Shown: positions 51,826 to 62,936 of the stretch, piece after piece | Numbering within the stretch: the stretch's first letter is position 1 | How the letters are laid out: each line of letters starts with the position of its first letter | Assembly (NCBI RefSeq): GCF_011752625.1 | Contig: NZ_VWXD01000002.1 | Coordinates: forward strand, 186,001-250,000 | Length of the DNA stretch: 64,000 bases | Source of the DNA: Candidatus Pantoea formicae | Lineage (GTDB): Bacteria > Pseudomonadota > Gammaproteobacteria > Enterobacterales > Enterobacteriaceae | Reading direction: 5' to 3' | Notes under the pieces: model-generated | Databases searched by the model: none | Seen by the model: only the letters and a program-made list of their open reading frames with translations | Told to the model about the DNA's origin: nothing | Made by a program: the position numbers and the translations under genes

Positions 51826-53465
51826 TGTTTCGCCCTCTTTGGCTGGGGATCCTGGCCCGGTTTGGCTTCAAACACCAACGCGTTGCTCTTGGTATTGAGC
51901 GTTTTCAGCACTGGCTGCAACTCGCGCAGCACCTGATCAAGCCGCTGCATGTCACCCACCAGCTTGTTGTAGGCTGGCGATCCTGGTTGCAGACCTTTCA
52001 TGCTGCGATTCAGCTCACGCAAGGTTTGCTGCATATCTGCTGGCAGCGTTTTCATTGCCGGGCTGGCCGTGATTTGATTGAGGTTATCCAGTGTCTTCTG
52101 CAACTGTTGCAGCGTGCGCTGGCTCTCTTTCAAGGTTCCCGTCGCTTCATTCAACATTGGATTGAGTGGCAGACCGTTGATCTTATCCAGTGCCGCCATC
52201 AGTTTCTGTTGAATCTGGTTCAGGCCACCGCTGACGGTTGGGATGACTTCCAAGCCCGCCACTTCATTCGGCCCTTTATACGCTGGGGCGTTGTCATAGA
52301 AATCCAAATCAACAAACAGCGCACCCGACAGCAGATTGCCGGTTTTCAATGTCGCACGCAGACCACGCTTCTTACCGTCTTGCAGGTGCTGTTCAAGGTT
52401 GAAGTCGCCACCCAGTCGATTGATAAAGCGGTCCGGCTCAATACGAATTAGCACCGGTACGCGATAGTCCGTATTCAGTGCCTGATTCACACCCGGAATC
52501 GTGTAAGGCACCTGGGAAACGGTTCCCAGACGAATACCCCGGAACTCAACCGGTGCGCCCACCTGCAGACCACGAATGGAATCGGTAAAGAACAGCAGGA
52601 AGTCGGTGTGATTGGTGTACAACGAGTCCTGAATGCTGCGTTGATCGTCAAACAGATGGTATTCCGCTTTGTTTTCAGCGACCTGCCCCAGCTCAGCGCC
52701 GTCTGGTACGTCGAAACTCACACCACCGCTAAAGAGCGTGGTTAATGAGCCCATTTCCACACGCATACCTGAGGCTGACATATCCACGGCGATCCCGCTG
52801 TCCTTCCAGAAACGTACATTGGTGGTCACCAGACGGTCATAAGGGGCCGCAATAAACAGCTGATACGTCATCATGCGCTTGTCAGTATCGAAGGTACTGG
52901 TTTCCACCGTCCCTACACGATAGCCGCGGAACAATACCGGATCGCCTGCGTTTAACTGCCCCGCTTTCTTACTGTCGAGGGTCACACGAATACCCTTGGC
53001 ATCCGGTGGTGCCAGCGGTGGCGCATCCAGCAGCGAATAGCGCTCGGGCTGATCGCCCTTAGTGCCCGGTTGCAGTTCAATATAGGCACCTGACAGCAAG
53101 GTGCCGAGGCCAGTGATGCCCTCACGACCAATCTGCGGCTTTACTACCCAGAATACGCTGTCACCATGCAGCAGCTTTTCCATACCCGAATTGAGTCGAG
53201 CCTTGATCTCAACATGATGCAGATCGTCAGTCAGCACGGCGCTCTCCACCACGCCGACATTCACACTGCGGCTTTTGATGGTGGTTTTTCCGGCCTCAAT
53301 ACCCTCAGCGCTCTCGGTGATCAACGTCACTTCCGGGCCTTGATGGCTAAAATGATAAAACAGGATCCATCCGCCAATTAATAGCGTGACGATGGGTACA
53401 ATCCAGACCGGTGACCAGCGTTTTATCTGGTCAACTTCAGCAGTCCCGTGATGGTTGTCCGTCAA
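51822..53465 (-). CDS. pqiB: MCE-domain protein PqiB
   Basis: A 547-residue protein. One N-terminal membrane helix (WSPVWIVPIVTLLIGGWILFYHF, ~18-40) anchors three MCE domains (~45-130, ~160-250, ~285-400) and a long C-terminal helix (~415-515) rich in Gln and Leu that forms the needle tip. It makes a periplasm-spanning tunnel for lipid transport. The start overlaps the pqiA end by 29 bases, as in E. coli. Confidence 0.97.
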   Translation of the reverse strand: MTDNHHGTAEVDQIKRWSPVWIVPIVTLLIGGWILFYHFSHQGPEVTLITESAEGIEAGKTTIKSRSVNVGVVESAVLTDDLHHVEIKARLNSGMEKLLHGDSVFWVVKPQIGREGITGLGTLLSGAYIELQPGTKGDQPERYSLLDAPPLAPPDAKGIRVTLDSKKAGQLNAGDPVLFRGYRVGTVETSTFDTDKRMMTYQLFIAAPYDRLVTTNVRFWKDSGIAVDMSASGMRVEMGSLTTLFSGGVSFDVPDGAELGQVAENKAEYHLFDDQRSIQDSLYTNHTDFLLFFTDSIRGLQVGAPVEFRGIRLGTVSQVPYTIPGVNQALNTDYRVPVLIRIEPDRFINRLGGDFNLEQHLQDGKKRGLRATLKTGNLLSGALFVDLDFYDNAPAYKGPNEVAGLEVIPTVSGGLNQIQQKLMAALDKINGLPLNPMLNEATGTLKESQRTLQQLQKTLDNLNQITASPAMKTLPADMQQTLRELNRSMKGLQPGSPAYNKLVGDMQRLDQVLRELQPVLKTLNTKSNALVFEAKPGQDPQPKRAKQ

Positions 53466-54720
53466 GACGCGGCTCCTTACGTTCAGTTTCCCGTAGTCGA
53501 TCCCAAATCAGGCGCGGATCAAATGTCATGGCTGCAAACATAGTGAGAATCACCACCATGGCAAACAGCAGCGCGCCTGGCGCAGGATAAACACTCATCA
53601 ACCGTCCCATGCGCACTAACGCGGACAGTACGGCTATTACAAACACATCAATCATTGACCAGCGGCCAACAAACTCCACCACCTCATAAACCAGGTGCAT
53701 TTTCTCATCATCACGCTGACCACGGCCGCTGGCATGCCAGCATAGCCAGGCAATCGCCAGCATCTTTAGCGAAGGCACCATAATACTGGCGATAAAGATC
53801 ACCAGCGCTACCGGCCATGAACCATCGCTCCACAGTAAAATCACGCCTGCCATAATATTGGAGGGATACTGGGAGCCAAGCGTTTCAGTCACCATGATGG
53901 GCATAATGTTAGAGGGAATATAGAGCATCACCGAGGTGATCAGCAGCGCCAGCGTCCATTGCAAACTGTGCTTACGACGCGGCTGTGCGGTCACACCACA
54001 ACGCGGGCAATCAACCTGAGCGACGGGTAATATCGCGGTACAACAAGGGCAACTGCGCAATCCTTGCTTCAGGCCGCTGGTACCCGCAATGGGTATCATA
54101 GGCAGAGGCGGAAGCGGATCGATGGATTGCCACATCCAGCGGCGGTCAACACACTGGAAGGCGCGCAACTGCAAGAGACAAAACAGGCACCATGGCCAAA
54201 AACTAATGCCAAGACCAATCTCACCATAGGCCATGAGTTTGACAAAACTCACCAGCACGCCGGCCATAAAGATCTCAGCCATACCCCAGCTACGTAAATG
54301 AAAAAGAATACGCGCTAACCCAAGACGCAGGCTGTGCGGCATGCGCACCCGATTCACCAGCAGAATAATGCTCAACATGCAGAAGGCAGGAATGCCTTGC
54401 ACAAAAAGCAGGAACAGCGTGGCCAAACTGCGATAGTCCTCGCGGTCCATCACTTCCGGGATTTCAGGCAGCGAAATCTGACTACTCAAGCCAGCGACAT
54501 GCATAGTGATGAAGGGAAAAAGGTTCGCCAGTACTAGCATGAACAGTGCCGCGCAAGCATACCCAGTAGGACGTTTGCGCGGTTCATGCCAGTTAGCTGT
54601 CAGTGTGGTGTGACAACGGGGACAACGCGCCCGACTGCCCACCGGCACGGCAGGCAGTTTGACGGTTAAATCACATTGTGGACAGAGTATCCACTGCTGC
54701 GCCTGGCCCGTTGCACACAT
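53437..54720 (-). CDS. pqiA: Integral membrane protein PqiA
   Basis: A 427-residue protein. Two zinc-finger-like domains each have paired CxxC motifs (CPQCDL/CPRCHT near the N-terminus, CCTAIL/CPRCGV near residue 225), each followed by a membrane block of four helices. It is the inner-membrane partner of PqiB. ATG 54720 with AGGA seven bases upstream is chosen over GTG 54726. In E. coli pqiAB is induced by paraquat through SoxRS; no soxbox was recognised here. Confidence 0.95.
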   Translation of the reverse strand: MCATGQAQQWILCPQCDLTVKLPAVPVGSRARCPRCHTTLTANWHEPRKRPTGYACAALFMLVLANLFPFITMHVAGLSSQISLPEIPEVMDREDYRSLATLFLLFVQGIPAFCMLSIILLVNRVRMPHSLRLGLARILFHLRSWGMAEIFMAGVLVSFVKLMAYGEIGLGISFWPWCLFCLLQLRAFQCVDRRWMWQSIDPLPPLPMIPIAGTSGLKQGLRSCPCCTAILPVAQVDCPRCGVTAQPRRKHSLQWTLALLITSVMLYIPSNIMPIMVTETLGSQYPSNIMAGVILLWSDGSWPVALVIFIASIMVPSLKMLAIAWLCWHASGRGQRDDEKMHLVYEVVEFVGRWSMIDVFVIAVLSALVRMGRLMSVYPAPGALLFAMVVILTMFAAMTFDPRLIWDRLRETERKEPRLDGQPSRDC

Positions 54721-54736
54721 GATCACTTCCTCTGTA

Positions 54737-56650
54737 TTACGCGCCGTTTTTCAGCGCTTCCAGCTCTTCCCAGCGTTCGAAGGCCACTTCCAACTCCTGC
54801 TCCGTTTGCGCTAACGCATCCAGAACCGGCTGGGTTTTATCGTGTGGCTGGCTGAAGAAGTCAGGATGGCTCATCTTCGCCTGCAGTTCACCAATACGCG
54901 TTTCCAGTTGCTCCAGTTTCTGTGGCAACTGTTCCAGTTCACGCGTCAGGTTATAACTGAGTTTGTTCGCGCTACGTTTGGGCTCCTGACTTTTATCTGC
55001 CGCTTTAGGCGCAGCGGATGACGTTTTCACCGTGGCGGATTTGGTTTGCTTATAGGCACTACGCTGCAGCTGCGCATCGTGATAGCCGCCCACAAAGGCA
55101 CCAATCTCACCGTTGCCTTCAAAGATCCAGCATTCGGTGACGGTGTTATCGACGAATTGACGATCGTGGCTCACCAGCATGACGGTGCCCTGATAACCAT
55201 CCACCAGCTCTTCCAGCAGCTCCAGCGTTTCCACGTCGAGGTCGTTGGTCGGTTCATCAAGAATCAACAGGTTGCTGGGCTTCAGGAACAGACGTGCCAG
55301 CAGCAGGCGGTTACGCTCACCACCGGACAATGCACGTACAGGCGTCATCGCGCGTTTTGGATGGAACAGGAAGTCCTGCAGATAACCCAGCACATGGCGC
55401 GGCTTGCCGTTCACCATGACTTCTTGCTTACCCTCAGCAAGGTTATCCATCACGGTACGATCCGGATCCAGTTCAGCACGGTGCTGATCGAAGTACGCGA
55501 TCTCCAGCTTAGTCCCGCAGTGCACGCGACCACTGTCCGCTTTTAACTCATCCAGCATCAGACGCAGTAAGGTGGTTTTACCACAGCCGTTCGGACCAAT
55601 CAGGGCGATCTTATCGCCGCGCTGCACCTGTGTGGAGAAATCACGCACCAACGTTTTGCCATCCACGCTGTAGTTGACGTTTTCCATCTCAAACACAATC
55701 TTGCCTGAGCGCGCCGCTTCGCCGACCTGCATGTTGGCTTTGCCCATCACATCACGGCGTTCTGAACGTTCACGACGCAGCGCTTTTAATGCGCGCACGC
55801 GGCCTTCATTACGGGTACGGCGCGCTTTGATGCCCTGGCGAATCCAGACTTCTTCCTGCGCCAGCTTGCGGTCAAACTCCGCGTTCTGCATCTCTTCGAC
55901 GCGCAGTGCTTCTTCTTTACCCAGCAGGAATTGATCGTAATCGCCCGGCCAGGAAACCAGTTTACCGCGGTCGAGATCGACAATACGCGTCGCCATATTG
56001 CGGATAAACGAACGGTCGTGCGAGATAAACACGATGCTGCCTGTAAAGGTCTTGAGGAAGGTTTCCAGCCAGTTGATAGTTTCAATATCGAGGTGGTTAG
56101 TCGGTTCATCAAGCATCAGCACGCGTGGATTGCTCACCAGCGCACGGCCCAGCGCGGCTTTACGCAGCCAACCACCGGAGAGTGAGGAAAGCTCAGTGTC
56201 AGCTTCCAGACCAATCTGCTGCAATACGTCATTGATACGGCTATCGAGCTGCCACAAATTCTGATGGTCCAGAATGGTTTGCAGACGGCCCATCTCGTTG
56301 AGGTTTTTCTCGCTCGGATCTTCCATCACCAGATGGGAAATCGCATGGTAGGCTTTCAGATGCTCGGCCTGTTCCGCCACGCCCTCAGCCACGAAATCGT
56401 AGACTGAACCGGTAATGTTGCGCGGTGGGTCCTGTTGCAGACGTGCCACAACCAAATCTTGTTCGTAAATAATGCGGCCATCATCCAGCGGTTGTTCGCC
56501 GTTGATGATTTTCATTAGTGTGGATTTACCGGCACCGTTACGGCCCACCAGACAGACGCGTTCGCCCTCTTCGATGTGCAGTTCGGTGTTATCCAACAGC
56601 GGCGCATCGCTGAATGAGAGGTAAGCGCCATGGATACTGATCAGTGACAT
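54737..56650 (-). CDS. uup: ABC-F ATPase Uup
   Basis: A 637-residue protein with two ABC domains: Walker A GRNGAGKST (~residue 36) and GPNGCGKTT (~352), signatures LSGGWLRKAALGRAL and LSGGERNRLLLARLF, Walker B LMLDEPTNHLD and LILDEPTNDLD. The C-terminal ~90 residues form a DNA-binding coiled coil (ELEQLPQKLEQLETRIGELQ). It acts on ribosomes and in replication-fork maintenance and precise transposon excision. It starts five bases after the rlmL stop. Confidence 0.96.
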   Translation of the reverse strand: MSLISIHGAYLSFSDAPLLDNTELHIEEGERVCLVGRNGAGKSTLMKIINGEQPLDDGRIIYEQDLVVARLQQDPPRNITGSVYDFVAEGVAEQAEHLKAYHAISHLVMEDPSEKNLNEMGRLQTILDHQNLWQLDSRINDVLQQIGLEADTELSSLSGGWLRKAALGRALVSNPRVLMLDEPTNHLDIETINWLETFLKTFTGSIVFISHDRSFIRNMATRIVDLDRGKLVSWPGDYDQFLLGKEEALRVEEMQNAEFDRKLAQEEVWIRQGIKARRTRNEGRVRALKALRRERSERRDVMGKANMQVGEAARSGKIVFEMENVNYSVDGKTLVRDFSTQVQRGDKIALIGPNGCGKTTLLRLMLDELKADSGRVHCGTKLEIAYFDQHRAELDPDRTVMDNLAEGKQEVMVNGKPRHVLGYLQDFLFHPKRAMTPVRALSGGERNRLLLARLFLKPSNLLILDEPTNDLDVETLELLEELVDGYQGTVMLVSHDRQFVDNTVTECWIFEGNGEIGAFVGGYHDAQLQRSAYKQTKSATVKTSSAAPKAADKSQEPKRSANKLSYNLTRELEQLPQKLEQLETRIGELQAKMSHPDFFSQPHDKTQPVLDALAQTEQELEVAFERWEELEALKNGA

Positions 56651-56655
56651 AAAAC

Positions 56656-58773
56656 TTATTCCTTACCGGCGTGGCTAACCAGCCAGCAGTTGTGAATTTG
56701 ACGGTTGCGTGCGAAATCTTGCGACAACGTTTTTTGGGTAATTTCCTGCGCCTGCAGACCGAGAGCAGCTAAGCCGTCGAGGTCCATTTTGAAGCCGCGC
56801 TTGTTATTCGAGAACATAATGGTGCCACCGCGACGCAGCAGACGTTTCAGATTCTGCATCAGCATCATGTGGTCACGCTGCACGTCAAAATCGTCTTCCA
56901 TTCGTTTGGAGTTCGAGAACGTCGGCGGATCGATGAAGATCAAATCAAATTGTTCGTCGCTGTCACGCAGCCAACTCAGGCAATCGGCGTGCATCAGTCG
57001 ATGCTGACGTCCGGTCAGACCGTTAAGACGCAGGTTGCGCTCGGCCCACTCCAGATAGGTACGCGACATATCGACGGTGGTGGTGGTTTTCGCGCCGCCT
57101 AATCCCGCGTGCACACTGGCGGTACCGGTGTAAGCAAACAGGTTCAGGAAGTCTTTGCCAGCGCTCATTTTGCCCAGCATCTGACGCGCCAGACGGTGAT
57201 CAAGGAACAAACCGGTGTCAAGATAATCGGTCAGATTCACCAGCAGGCGCGCGTCAAACTCCTGCACTTCGAAGAAGTCGCCCTTCTCGCCCAGTTTTTG
57301 ATACTGATTTTTTCCTTTCTGGCGTTCGCGGGTTTTCATCACCAGGTGGTTGGCCGGGATCTCCAGCACGCTCAAGGTTGCGCTGATCACATCGAACAGA
57401 CGCTGACGCGCTTTGTTAACATCCACGGTTTTGGGTGGGGCATACTCCTGAATCACCACCCAGTCGCCGTAACGGTCTACCGCGACGTTGTATTCTGGCA
57501 GGTCGGCATCATACAGGCGATAGCATTCAATGTTGGACTGCTTCGCCCACTTTTCCAGCTTCTTGATGTTCTTACGCAGACGGTTGGCAAAGTCTTCGGC
57601 AATCTGCGCACTGCCTTCTCCGCTGGTCGCGGCCAGCTGATAGTTTTTCTGCACACATTCAAGTGGGCCATTTTTGGCTTTGAACTGGCGATCGGCACGC
57701 AGTTGCAAACAGCTCAGCAATTCCGGTGACGCACTGAACAGTGACAGATTCCAGCCACCAAATTGCTGCTTCATGATGCGTCCCAGCAGGCTGTGCAACG
57801 CAATCAACGCCGGTTCACTTTCCAGACGCTCACCGTAAGGCGGGTTGCTCAGCACGGTGCCGGTGATCTCCTGGCCTGCCAGCGGGTTCTTCAGCTTAAT
57901 CACATCCTGCTGGGCAAAGGTGAACAGTTCGAATACCCCTGCACGACGCGCATTGGCACGCGCGGATTCCAGCACACGGCTGTCATTGTCGTAACCGAAG
58001 AAACGCGCGGTGGTGGCCGCCGTGCCCACACGGGCACGCTCTTTCGCCTCAGCCAAGACCTCTTGCCAGACCGCCTGATTATGGTTTTTCCAGCGGTTGA
58101 AGCCCCAATGGGTACGCAGCAGGCCCGGCGCGCGATCGGTGGCGATCAATGCCGCTTCCAGCAGTAAAGTACCGGAACCGCACATCGGATCGATCAATGG
58201 CGTGGTGCTCTGCCAGCCAGAACGCATCACAATCGCGGCTGCCAGCGTTTCTTTCAGCGGTGCCTGACCGGTTTGCTGGCGATAGCCACGCTGATGCAGC
58301 GCATCACCGCTCAGATCCAGTGCGATGCTGACACGATCTTTATTCAACCAGGCATTAACACGGATGCCCGGCTGTTCACGATCCACGCTTGGACGCTCCA
58401 GATTCTGACGCGTAAAGCTATCAACAATCGCATCCTTGATACGCAACGCACCAAACTGACTGTTGCGGATTACCTCGTTCGTGCCGCTAAAGTGAATGGC
58501 AAAGCTGGTATTGCTGTCGAACATCTCGGTCCAGGGAATGCTCTGCGCACCCACATACAGATCGAGATCGCTCCAGACGCCAAATTCTCCCAGCGGCAGC
58601 AAAATACGCGAAGCCAGTCGGCTCCACAGCAGGCTTTGGTACATGACACGGTCATCGGCACGGAAGTGGACGCCGCCCTGCACCACCTGCAAATCCTGCG
58701 CACCCAGCGCGTCTAGCTCAGTTTTTAACAGCTCTTCGAGCCCACGCGCCGTACTGGCAAACAGAGAATTCAT
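56656..58773 (-). CDS. rlmL: Bifunctional 23S rRNA methyltransferase RlmKL
   Basis: A 705-residue fusion. An N-terminal THUMP domain (~45-155) and the RlmL methyltransferase (m2G2445; NPPYGERL) are followed from ~400 by the RlmK methyltransferase (m7G2069; [27 protein letters not shown]). It is collinear with E. coli. It is divergent from ycbX, with 97 bp between. Confidence 0.96.
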   Translation of the reverse strand: MNSLFASTARGLEELLKTELDALGAQDLQVVQGGVHFRADDRVMYQSLLWSRLASRILLPLGEFGVWSDLDLYVGAQSIPWTEMFDSNTSFAIHFSGTNEVIRNSQFGALRIKDAIVDSFTRQNLERPSVDREQPGIRVNAWLNKDRVSIALDLSGDALHQRGYRQQTGQAPLKETLAAAIVMRSGWQSTTPLIDPMCGSGTLLLEAALIATDRAPGLLRTHWGFNRWKNHNQAVWQEVLAEAKERARVGTAATTARFFGYDNDSRVLESARANARRAGVFELFTFAQQDVIKLKNPLAGQEITGTVLSNPPYGERLESEPALIALHSLLGRIMKQQFGGWNLSLFSASPELLSCLQLRADRQFKAKNGPLECVQKNYQLAATSGEGSAQIAEDFANRLRKNIKKLEKWAKQSNIECYRLYDADLPEYNVAVDRYGDWVVIQEYAPPKTVDVNKARQRLFDVISATLSVLEIPANHLVMKTRERQKGKNQYQKLGEKGDFFEVQEFDARLLVNLTDYLDTGLFLDHRLARQMLGKMSAGKDFLNLFAYTGTASVHAGLGGAKTTTTVDMSRTYLEWAERNLRLNGLTGRQHRLMHADCLSWLRDSDEQFDLIFIDPPTFSNSKRMEDDFDVQRDHMMLMQNLKRLLRRGGTIMFSNNKRGFKMDLDGLAALGLQAQEITQKTLSQDFARNRQIHNCWLVSHAGKE

Positions 58774-58870
58774 ATCGTCACTTTTTACTCTTGCTAAAAT
58801 TGTTGCGCATTATAGCGAATCAGCGTCCTATGTCATAAAGTTAGCTTCTTTTTGTCAGTCTGGAGGTGCG

Positions 58871-59980
58871 ATGATCACCCTGTCCCGTCTTTATATTCAC
58901 CCGGTCAAATCCATGCGTGGCTTGCAACTGTCTCATGCACAGGTGCTGGAGAGCGGTTTAGGGTTTGATCGTATCTTTATGGTGACCGAACTGGACGGCA
59001 CTTTTATCACCGCAAGACAATATCCAGAGATGGTACGTTTTACCCCGGCATTGTTGCCTGACGGCCTGTTTCTGAATGCGCCGGATGGCACTCAGGCGCT
59101 GGTGCGCTTTAGCGACTTCACCTCACAGCCATCACCGACTGAAGTCTGGGGCAACCATTTCACCTCATATATTGCCCCAGACGAGATAAACCATTGGTTG
59201 AGCAATTTCTTTCCCCGCCCGGTACAACTGCGCTGGACCGGATTAACACCGACACGGCGTGTAAAACGCTTTGACGATGTGCCTCTGAGTTTCGCTGATG
59301 GTTTCCCCTTCCTGCTGGTGAATATGGCGTCATTGCAGGATCTGCAACAACGTTGCCCAGCCAGTGTTCGTGTTGAGCAATTCCGTCCTAATCTGGTGGT
59401 CAGCGGCGCCGACGCCTGGGATGAAGATAGCTGGAAGCGGGTGAAAATTGGCGATATTACCTTCGAAATGCCCAAACCTTGTAGCCGCTGCGTCTTTACG
59501 ACCGTGGGAACAGAAAGCGGGCGTAAGCACTCGGAAGGTGAACCCCTCGCCACGCTTCAACGCTTCCGTAGCGGCCAGGATGGCAGTGGGGATATTGATT
59601 TTGGCTTGAATCTTATTGCGCTGAACAGCGGTGTTATTCGCGTAGGCGACCGGGTGAGCGTGGTTGAACGCCAGACCCCGCGTGCCTATGGGCCAGGTTT
59701 GGTGGTTGAAACATTGAAACCTGCTGCCAGCCAACAAGCTGAAGTGGTGATTGGCTATCAGGGACGAGAATTTACCGGTGACAATCAGCAAGTGCTGCTA
59801 GAACAGCTGGAGATGCAGGGTTTTCGTATTCCCTACTCATGTCGCGCCGGGATTTGCGGCAGTTGCAAAATGACTTTGGTCAGTGGCGAGGTGAAAGCAC
59901 TCAAGAAAAGCGCAGTGCGCACGGATGGCACCATTCTGAGCTGTAGCTGTATCCCAGTAGGCGATATCGAACTGGCGTAA
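58871..59980 (+). CDS. ycbX: MOSC/2Fe-2S protein YcbX
   Basis: A 369-residue protein, the same length as E. coli YcbX. MOSC N-terminal beta-barrel domain ([14 protein letters not shown]), MOSC domain with the Moco-binding Cys ([17 protein letters not shown]), and a C-terminal plant-type ferredoxin domain with the [10 protein letters not shown]...CSC cluster. It detoxifies N-hydroxylated bases such as hydroxylaminopurine. GGAGG precedes ATG 58871; the frame extends upstream antisense to rlmL. Confidence 0.96.
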   Translation: MITLSRLYIHPVKSMRGLQLSHAQVLESGLGFDRIFMVTELDGTFITARQYPEMVRFTPALLPDGLFLNAPDGTQALVRFSDFTSQPSPTEVWGNHFTSYIAPDEINHWLSNFFPRPVQLRWTGLTPTRRVKRFDDVPLSFADGFPFLLVNMASLQDLQQRCPASVRVEQFRPNLVVSGADAWDEDSWKRVKIGDITFEMPKPCSRCVFTTVGTESGRKHSEGEPLATLQRFRSGQDGSGDIDFGLNLIALNSGVIRVGDRVSVVERQTPRAYGPGLVVETLKPAASQQAEVVIGYQGREFTGDNQQVLLEQLEMQGFRIPYSCRAGICGSCKMTLVSGEVKALKKSAVRTDGTILSCSCIPVGDIELA

Positions 59981-59984
59981 ACGC

Positions 59985-60527
59985 TTAAACCGCTCGCGCC
60001 AAATGGGCAGCTTGCTCCAACTGATGTGGGCGCAAACGATCGTTCATGATCTTGATTGCATCACCCAGCTGCATGCCTTTGCCTGCCACGGAAAGCGCAT
60101 TTTGCGCCAGCAGACACAAAGCTGCATTTTCACCGCTTTCCACTACCAGCAGTTGCGCCTGCTCACCGCTGTCGGCCAGCGTCACCGCGACCATATCACC
60201 CGCGGTAGGTTGCCAGCTGTGCGCATGAGAGGTGAAATGCCAGCTTTTTGGCATCAGGGGTTTAAGAAAACGGCTGGCAACTAAGGCATTTAACACGAGT
60301 TCGGCACGTTGATCGCCTTTTAATCCGCTCTGACGGCAACGCTCTTCGAAAGTAAAATAGAGTGCGGCATCATCCACGCAAAAGCCGCTTTCATTAAAGG
60401 CATCCGGCGTCAGCATTTTACGTGAATAGCGCGAGCGAAATAGCATCCCATCAGCCAAATCCAGCATCATGCGGTCATGCTCTGCGTCAAAATACCAACG
60501 CCAGTTATCATCAGGTTTAAACTTCAT
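59985..60527 (-). CDS. zapC: Cell division protein ZapC
   Basis: A 180-residue FtsZ-bundling protein matching E. coli ZapC ([41 protein letters not shown]...[15 protein letters not shown]). AGGG lies seven bases before ATG 60527; the extension to 60572 would run into the ERIC repeat. Its promoter must lie within or beyond the repeat. It is convergent with ycbX. Confidence 0.95.
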   Translation of the reverse strand: MKFKPDDNWRWYFDAEHDRMMLDLADGMLFRSRYSRKMLTPDAFNESGFCVDDAALYFTFEERCRQSGLKGDQRAELVLNALVASRFLKPLMPKSWHFTSHAHSWQPTAGDMVAVTLADSGEQAQLLVVESGENAALCLLAQNALSVAGKGMQLGDAIKIMNDRLRPHQLEQAAHLARAV

Positions 60528-60554
60528 GATATGCCCTGTAGTTATCGCTGCGCT

Positions 60555-60678
60555 AACCCCGTCATGCTTCACTTCTCAATTGCGCTGGCTAATGTTTTCA
60601 CCCCAGCACTTACTTAAGTAAGTTCGAGGGATTCACTCACTTGCCGCCTTACTGTAAAGCGAATTATTTAGGGCTCTG
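60555..60678. repeat. ERIC element between zapC and pyrD
   Basis: About 124 bp, closer to the ERIC consensus than the two copies at 13075-13324: CACCCCAGcACTTACTTAAGTAAG, GGGATTCACTCACTTGCC, GCCTTACTGTAAAGCGAATTATTTAGGG. It starts 27 bp upstream of the zapC start codon. Confidence 0.88.
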
Positions 60679-60796
60679 AACGCTTAATTAAAAAAATATT
60701 GCGCTAAGGAAAAGCTGAAAAAAACATCAGCAGAACAAAATATAAACGAGCCGAAGGGATAAATAAACCCCCCGGCGCGGGAAAGTGAGAAATGTC

Positions 60797-61807
60797 TTAG
60801 AGGTGGGTCACGATATCTTTAATTAAACCCGGGCCTTTATAAATAAAACCGGAGTATATCTGCACCAAGGTAGCGCCTGCGGCGATTTTCTCACGCGCAG
60901 AAACCAGTGAATCAATACCACCGACACCAATAATAGGCAGGCGTCCTTGCAGCTCTAATGACAGACGGCGAATCACTTCAGTACTGCGCGACTGCACCGG
61001 GCGGCCACTTAATCCCCCCATTTCGTCTGCATATTTAAGCCCAGCAACCAGCGCGCGATCGAGGGTAGTATTTGTAGCAATCACACCATCAATTTCATGA
61101 CGCACTAAGCTGTCGGCAACCTGGATCAATTCTTCCTCAGAAAGATCCGGCGCGATCTTCACCGCCACTGGAACATATTTAAGATGCCGTTCTTGCAGCT
61201 CTTTTTGTTTTAATTTGATGGCGGATAACAGATCGTCCAGCGCTTCGCCATATTGCAGCGTGCGTAATCCTGGCGTGTTGGGTGATGAAATATTGATGGC
61301 AATATAACCGGCATGGGCATACACCTTTTCCATGCAGATCAGATAATCGTCTTTGCCCTGCTCCACCGGCGTATCTTTATTTTTGCCAATATTGATACCA
61401 AGGATGCCTTTAAAACGCGCTTTTTTAACGTTCTCAACTAAGTGGTCAACGCCGTGGTTATTAAAGCCCATGCGATTGATAATCCCTTCCGCTTCCACTA
61501 AGCGGAACATCCTCGGCTTGTCATTACCTGGCTGCGGACGAGGCGTCACCGTTCCCACTTCAACGAAGCCAAAGCCCATCGAACCAAAGGCATCAATGCA
61601 CTCCGCGTTCTTATCAAGCCCTGCAGCCAGTCCAAGTGCATTGGGAAAGGTTAATCCCATGCAGTTCACAGGACGTGACGGCAGCGACTGACGAATCAAT
61701 CCCTCCAACGGTGTACCGCTGATGAAACGCAATTGTTGAAAGGTGAGTTCGTGCGCACGCTCTGGATCGAGCTTAAACAGTGCTGGCCGGACGATAGGAT
61801 ATAACAT
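60797..61807 (-). CDS. pyrD: Dihydroorotate dehydrogenase (quinone), class 2
   Basis: A 336-residue enzyme, the same length as E. coli PyrD. The N-terminal amphipathic helix ([23 protein letters not shown]) binds the membrane, then FMN/orotate motifs [32 protein letters not shown] (catalytic Ser) and GVGGIDSL. It reduces quinone while oxidising dihydroorotate. AGGAG precedes ATG 61807. In E. coli expression depends on pyrimidine-controlled start-site choice. Confidence 0.97.
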   Translation of the reverse strand: MLYPIVRPALFKLDPERAHELTFQQLRFISGTPLEGLIRQSLPSRPVNCMGLTFPNALGLAAGLDKNAECIDAFGSMGFGFVEVGTVTPRPQPGNDKPRMFRLVEAEGIINRMGFNNHGVDHLVENVKKARFKGILGINIGKNKDTPVEQGKDDYLICMEKVYAHAGYIAINISSPNTPGLRTLQYGEALDDLLSAIKLKQKELQERHLKYVPVAVKIAPDLSEEELIQVADSLVRHEIDGVIATNTTLDRALVAGLKYADEMGGLSGRPVQSRSTEVIRRLSLELQGRLPIIGVGGIDSLVSAREKIAAGATLVQIYSGFIYKGPGLIKDIVTHL

Positions 61808-61857
61808 GCACTCTCCTGAATAGCGGAAGCAAGGGAAGTCGGGTGCACGAAATTTTG

Positions 61858-61887
61858 TGCGCCAGAATGGTAAAGGCCTCTGGCGCA
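61858..61887. promoter_or_regulatory. Inverted repeat upstream of pyrD
   Basis: Perfect 9-bp arms TGCGCCAGA/TCTGGCGCA with a 12-base loop, about 50-80 bp before the pyrD ATG. It could be a terminator-like stem for the glycosyltransferase transcript (no T run) or an operator. Confidence 0.35.
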
Positions 61888-61925
61888 AAAGTAAATTCAA
61901 TCAGGTGAACAGGTGTTGATCAAAA

Positions 61926-62936
61926 TCAGCGCTTAACGGTATAGCGCGCTAACAGGCTGCGGCTCGCCTTCAAGCCGTTGTAAAGCGTGGGATAATACCA
62001 TTGCAGTTTCATGCGTTTACTCTCACTCGTCACTTTGCGGATCAGCTGGTCGATGGTGACATGCCACTCCTTTGGGACGTCAATGTTGTTTTTGCGCATC
62101 TCAATCAAACAACCATACATCACCGGTTCGTAATAGCGGTCCAGCAGCCATTCGTCGGCAGGCATTCCCCACGTTTGCATAAAACCTTCGCTGTTGCCGC
62201 GGGCAATAAAGTAATTTTCCACCCAGGCAAACGTCGCTTTACGTTGCGATAACGATGTCACCATAAATCGCTTGTAGTAATAGCTTTCGCCTGTGAGCAC
62301 CACTTCCTGTGCTTGCATGTACAGGGCAAACATATAAGGCGCATCTTCATGGTTTTGAATCGGCAAAAACTGTACGCCCACGCGCTCAATGAGATGGCGG
62401 GAAACAATGCTGCTCCACAACACGCGGTGCGCAGATTGTTGGGTGATCATATTACGTAGCGTGGTACTCCCGCCCGGAAAAGCACCATGGATGTTGCGCT
62501 GGTGAAACAGCTGATACTGACGCTGGGCAACGGGCGAATCTGTAAACATTTTTGCGCCAAAGCAAAACAGCTCCATTTCAGGATGCTTTACCTTGGCACG
62601 ACGGAAATCGGCAAACAGCGTTTTGCCGACGAAATCATCCGCATCCATAAAATAGATGAAATCCCCGGAGGCGATCTCCAGCCCACGCGTTCGCGCGGCG
62701 CTGACACCACCACGCTCAGCCTGCAACAGGTCGATTTGAGGATAGCGAGCGGCCATTGCCTGCAGCAGTGCAACGCTGTTATCCGTTGAGCCATCATCAA
62801 TTACAATAATTTGCTCAGGGGGGGAAGATTGTCCCACCAGCGAATCCATTGCTTCCTCAAGCCACGGCGCACAGTTCCAATTCGGGATGATCACCGTGAT
62901 GGTCGCAGCAGCCGCTTTCTGACTCTGGCCGTTCAT
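61926..62936 (-). CDS. Family-2 glycosyltransferase of a polysaccharide locus
   Basis: A 336-residue GT-A glycosyltransferase. N-terminal nucleotide-binding strand ending VIDDGSTDNS, then YFMDADD (metal-binding DxD) near residue 105 and an acceptor-side region (NHEDAPYMFALYMQ). It transfers a sugar in surface polysaccharide assembly on the inner membrane. It overlaps the flippase stop by four bases (ATGA). A wzx2-wceO pair in Pantoea stewartii stewartan synthesis comes to mind, but identity is not shown. Confidence 0.82.
   Translation of the reverse strand: MNGQSQKAAAATITVIIPNWNCAPWLEEAMDSLVGQSSPPEQIIVIDDGSTDNSVALLQAMAARYPQIDLLQAERGGVSAARTRGLEIASGDFIYFMDADDFVGKTLFADFRRAKVKHPEMELFCFGAKMFTDSPVAQRQYQLFHQRNIHGAFPGGSTTLRNMITQQSAHRVLWSSIVSRHLIERVGVQFLPIQNHEDAPYMFALYMQAQEVVLTGESYYYKRFMVTSLSQRKATFAWVENYFIARGNSEGFMQTWGMPADEWLLDRYYEPVMYGCLIEMRKNNIDVPKEWHVTIDQLIRKVTSESKRMKLQWYYPTLYNGLKASRSLLARYTVKR

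Noticed and set aside
55137..55149. Possible matS site GTGACGGTGTTAT in uup
   Set aside because: It has two mismatches to GTGACRNYGTCAC as remembered, including in the conserved right arm, so it is not convincing. No exact matS was noticed in the window, though the scan was by eye.
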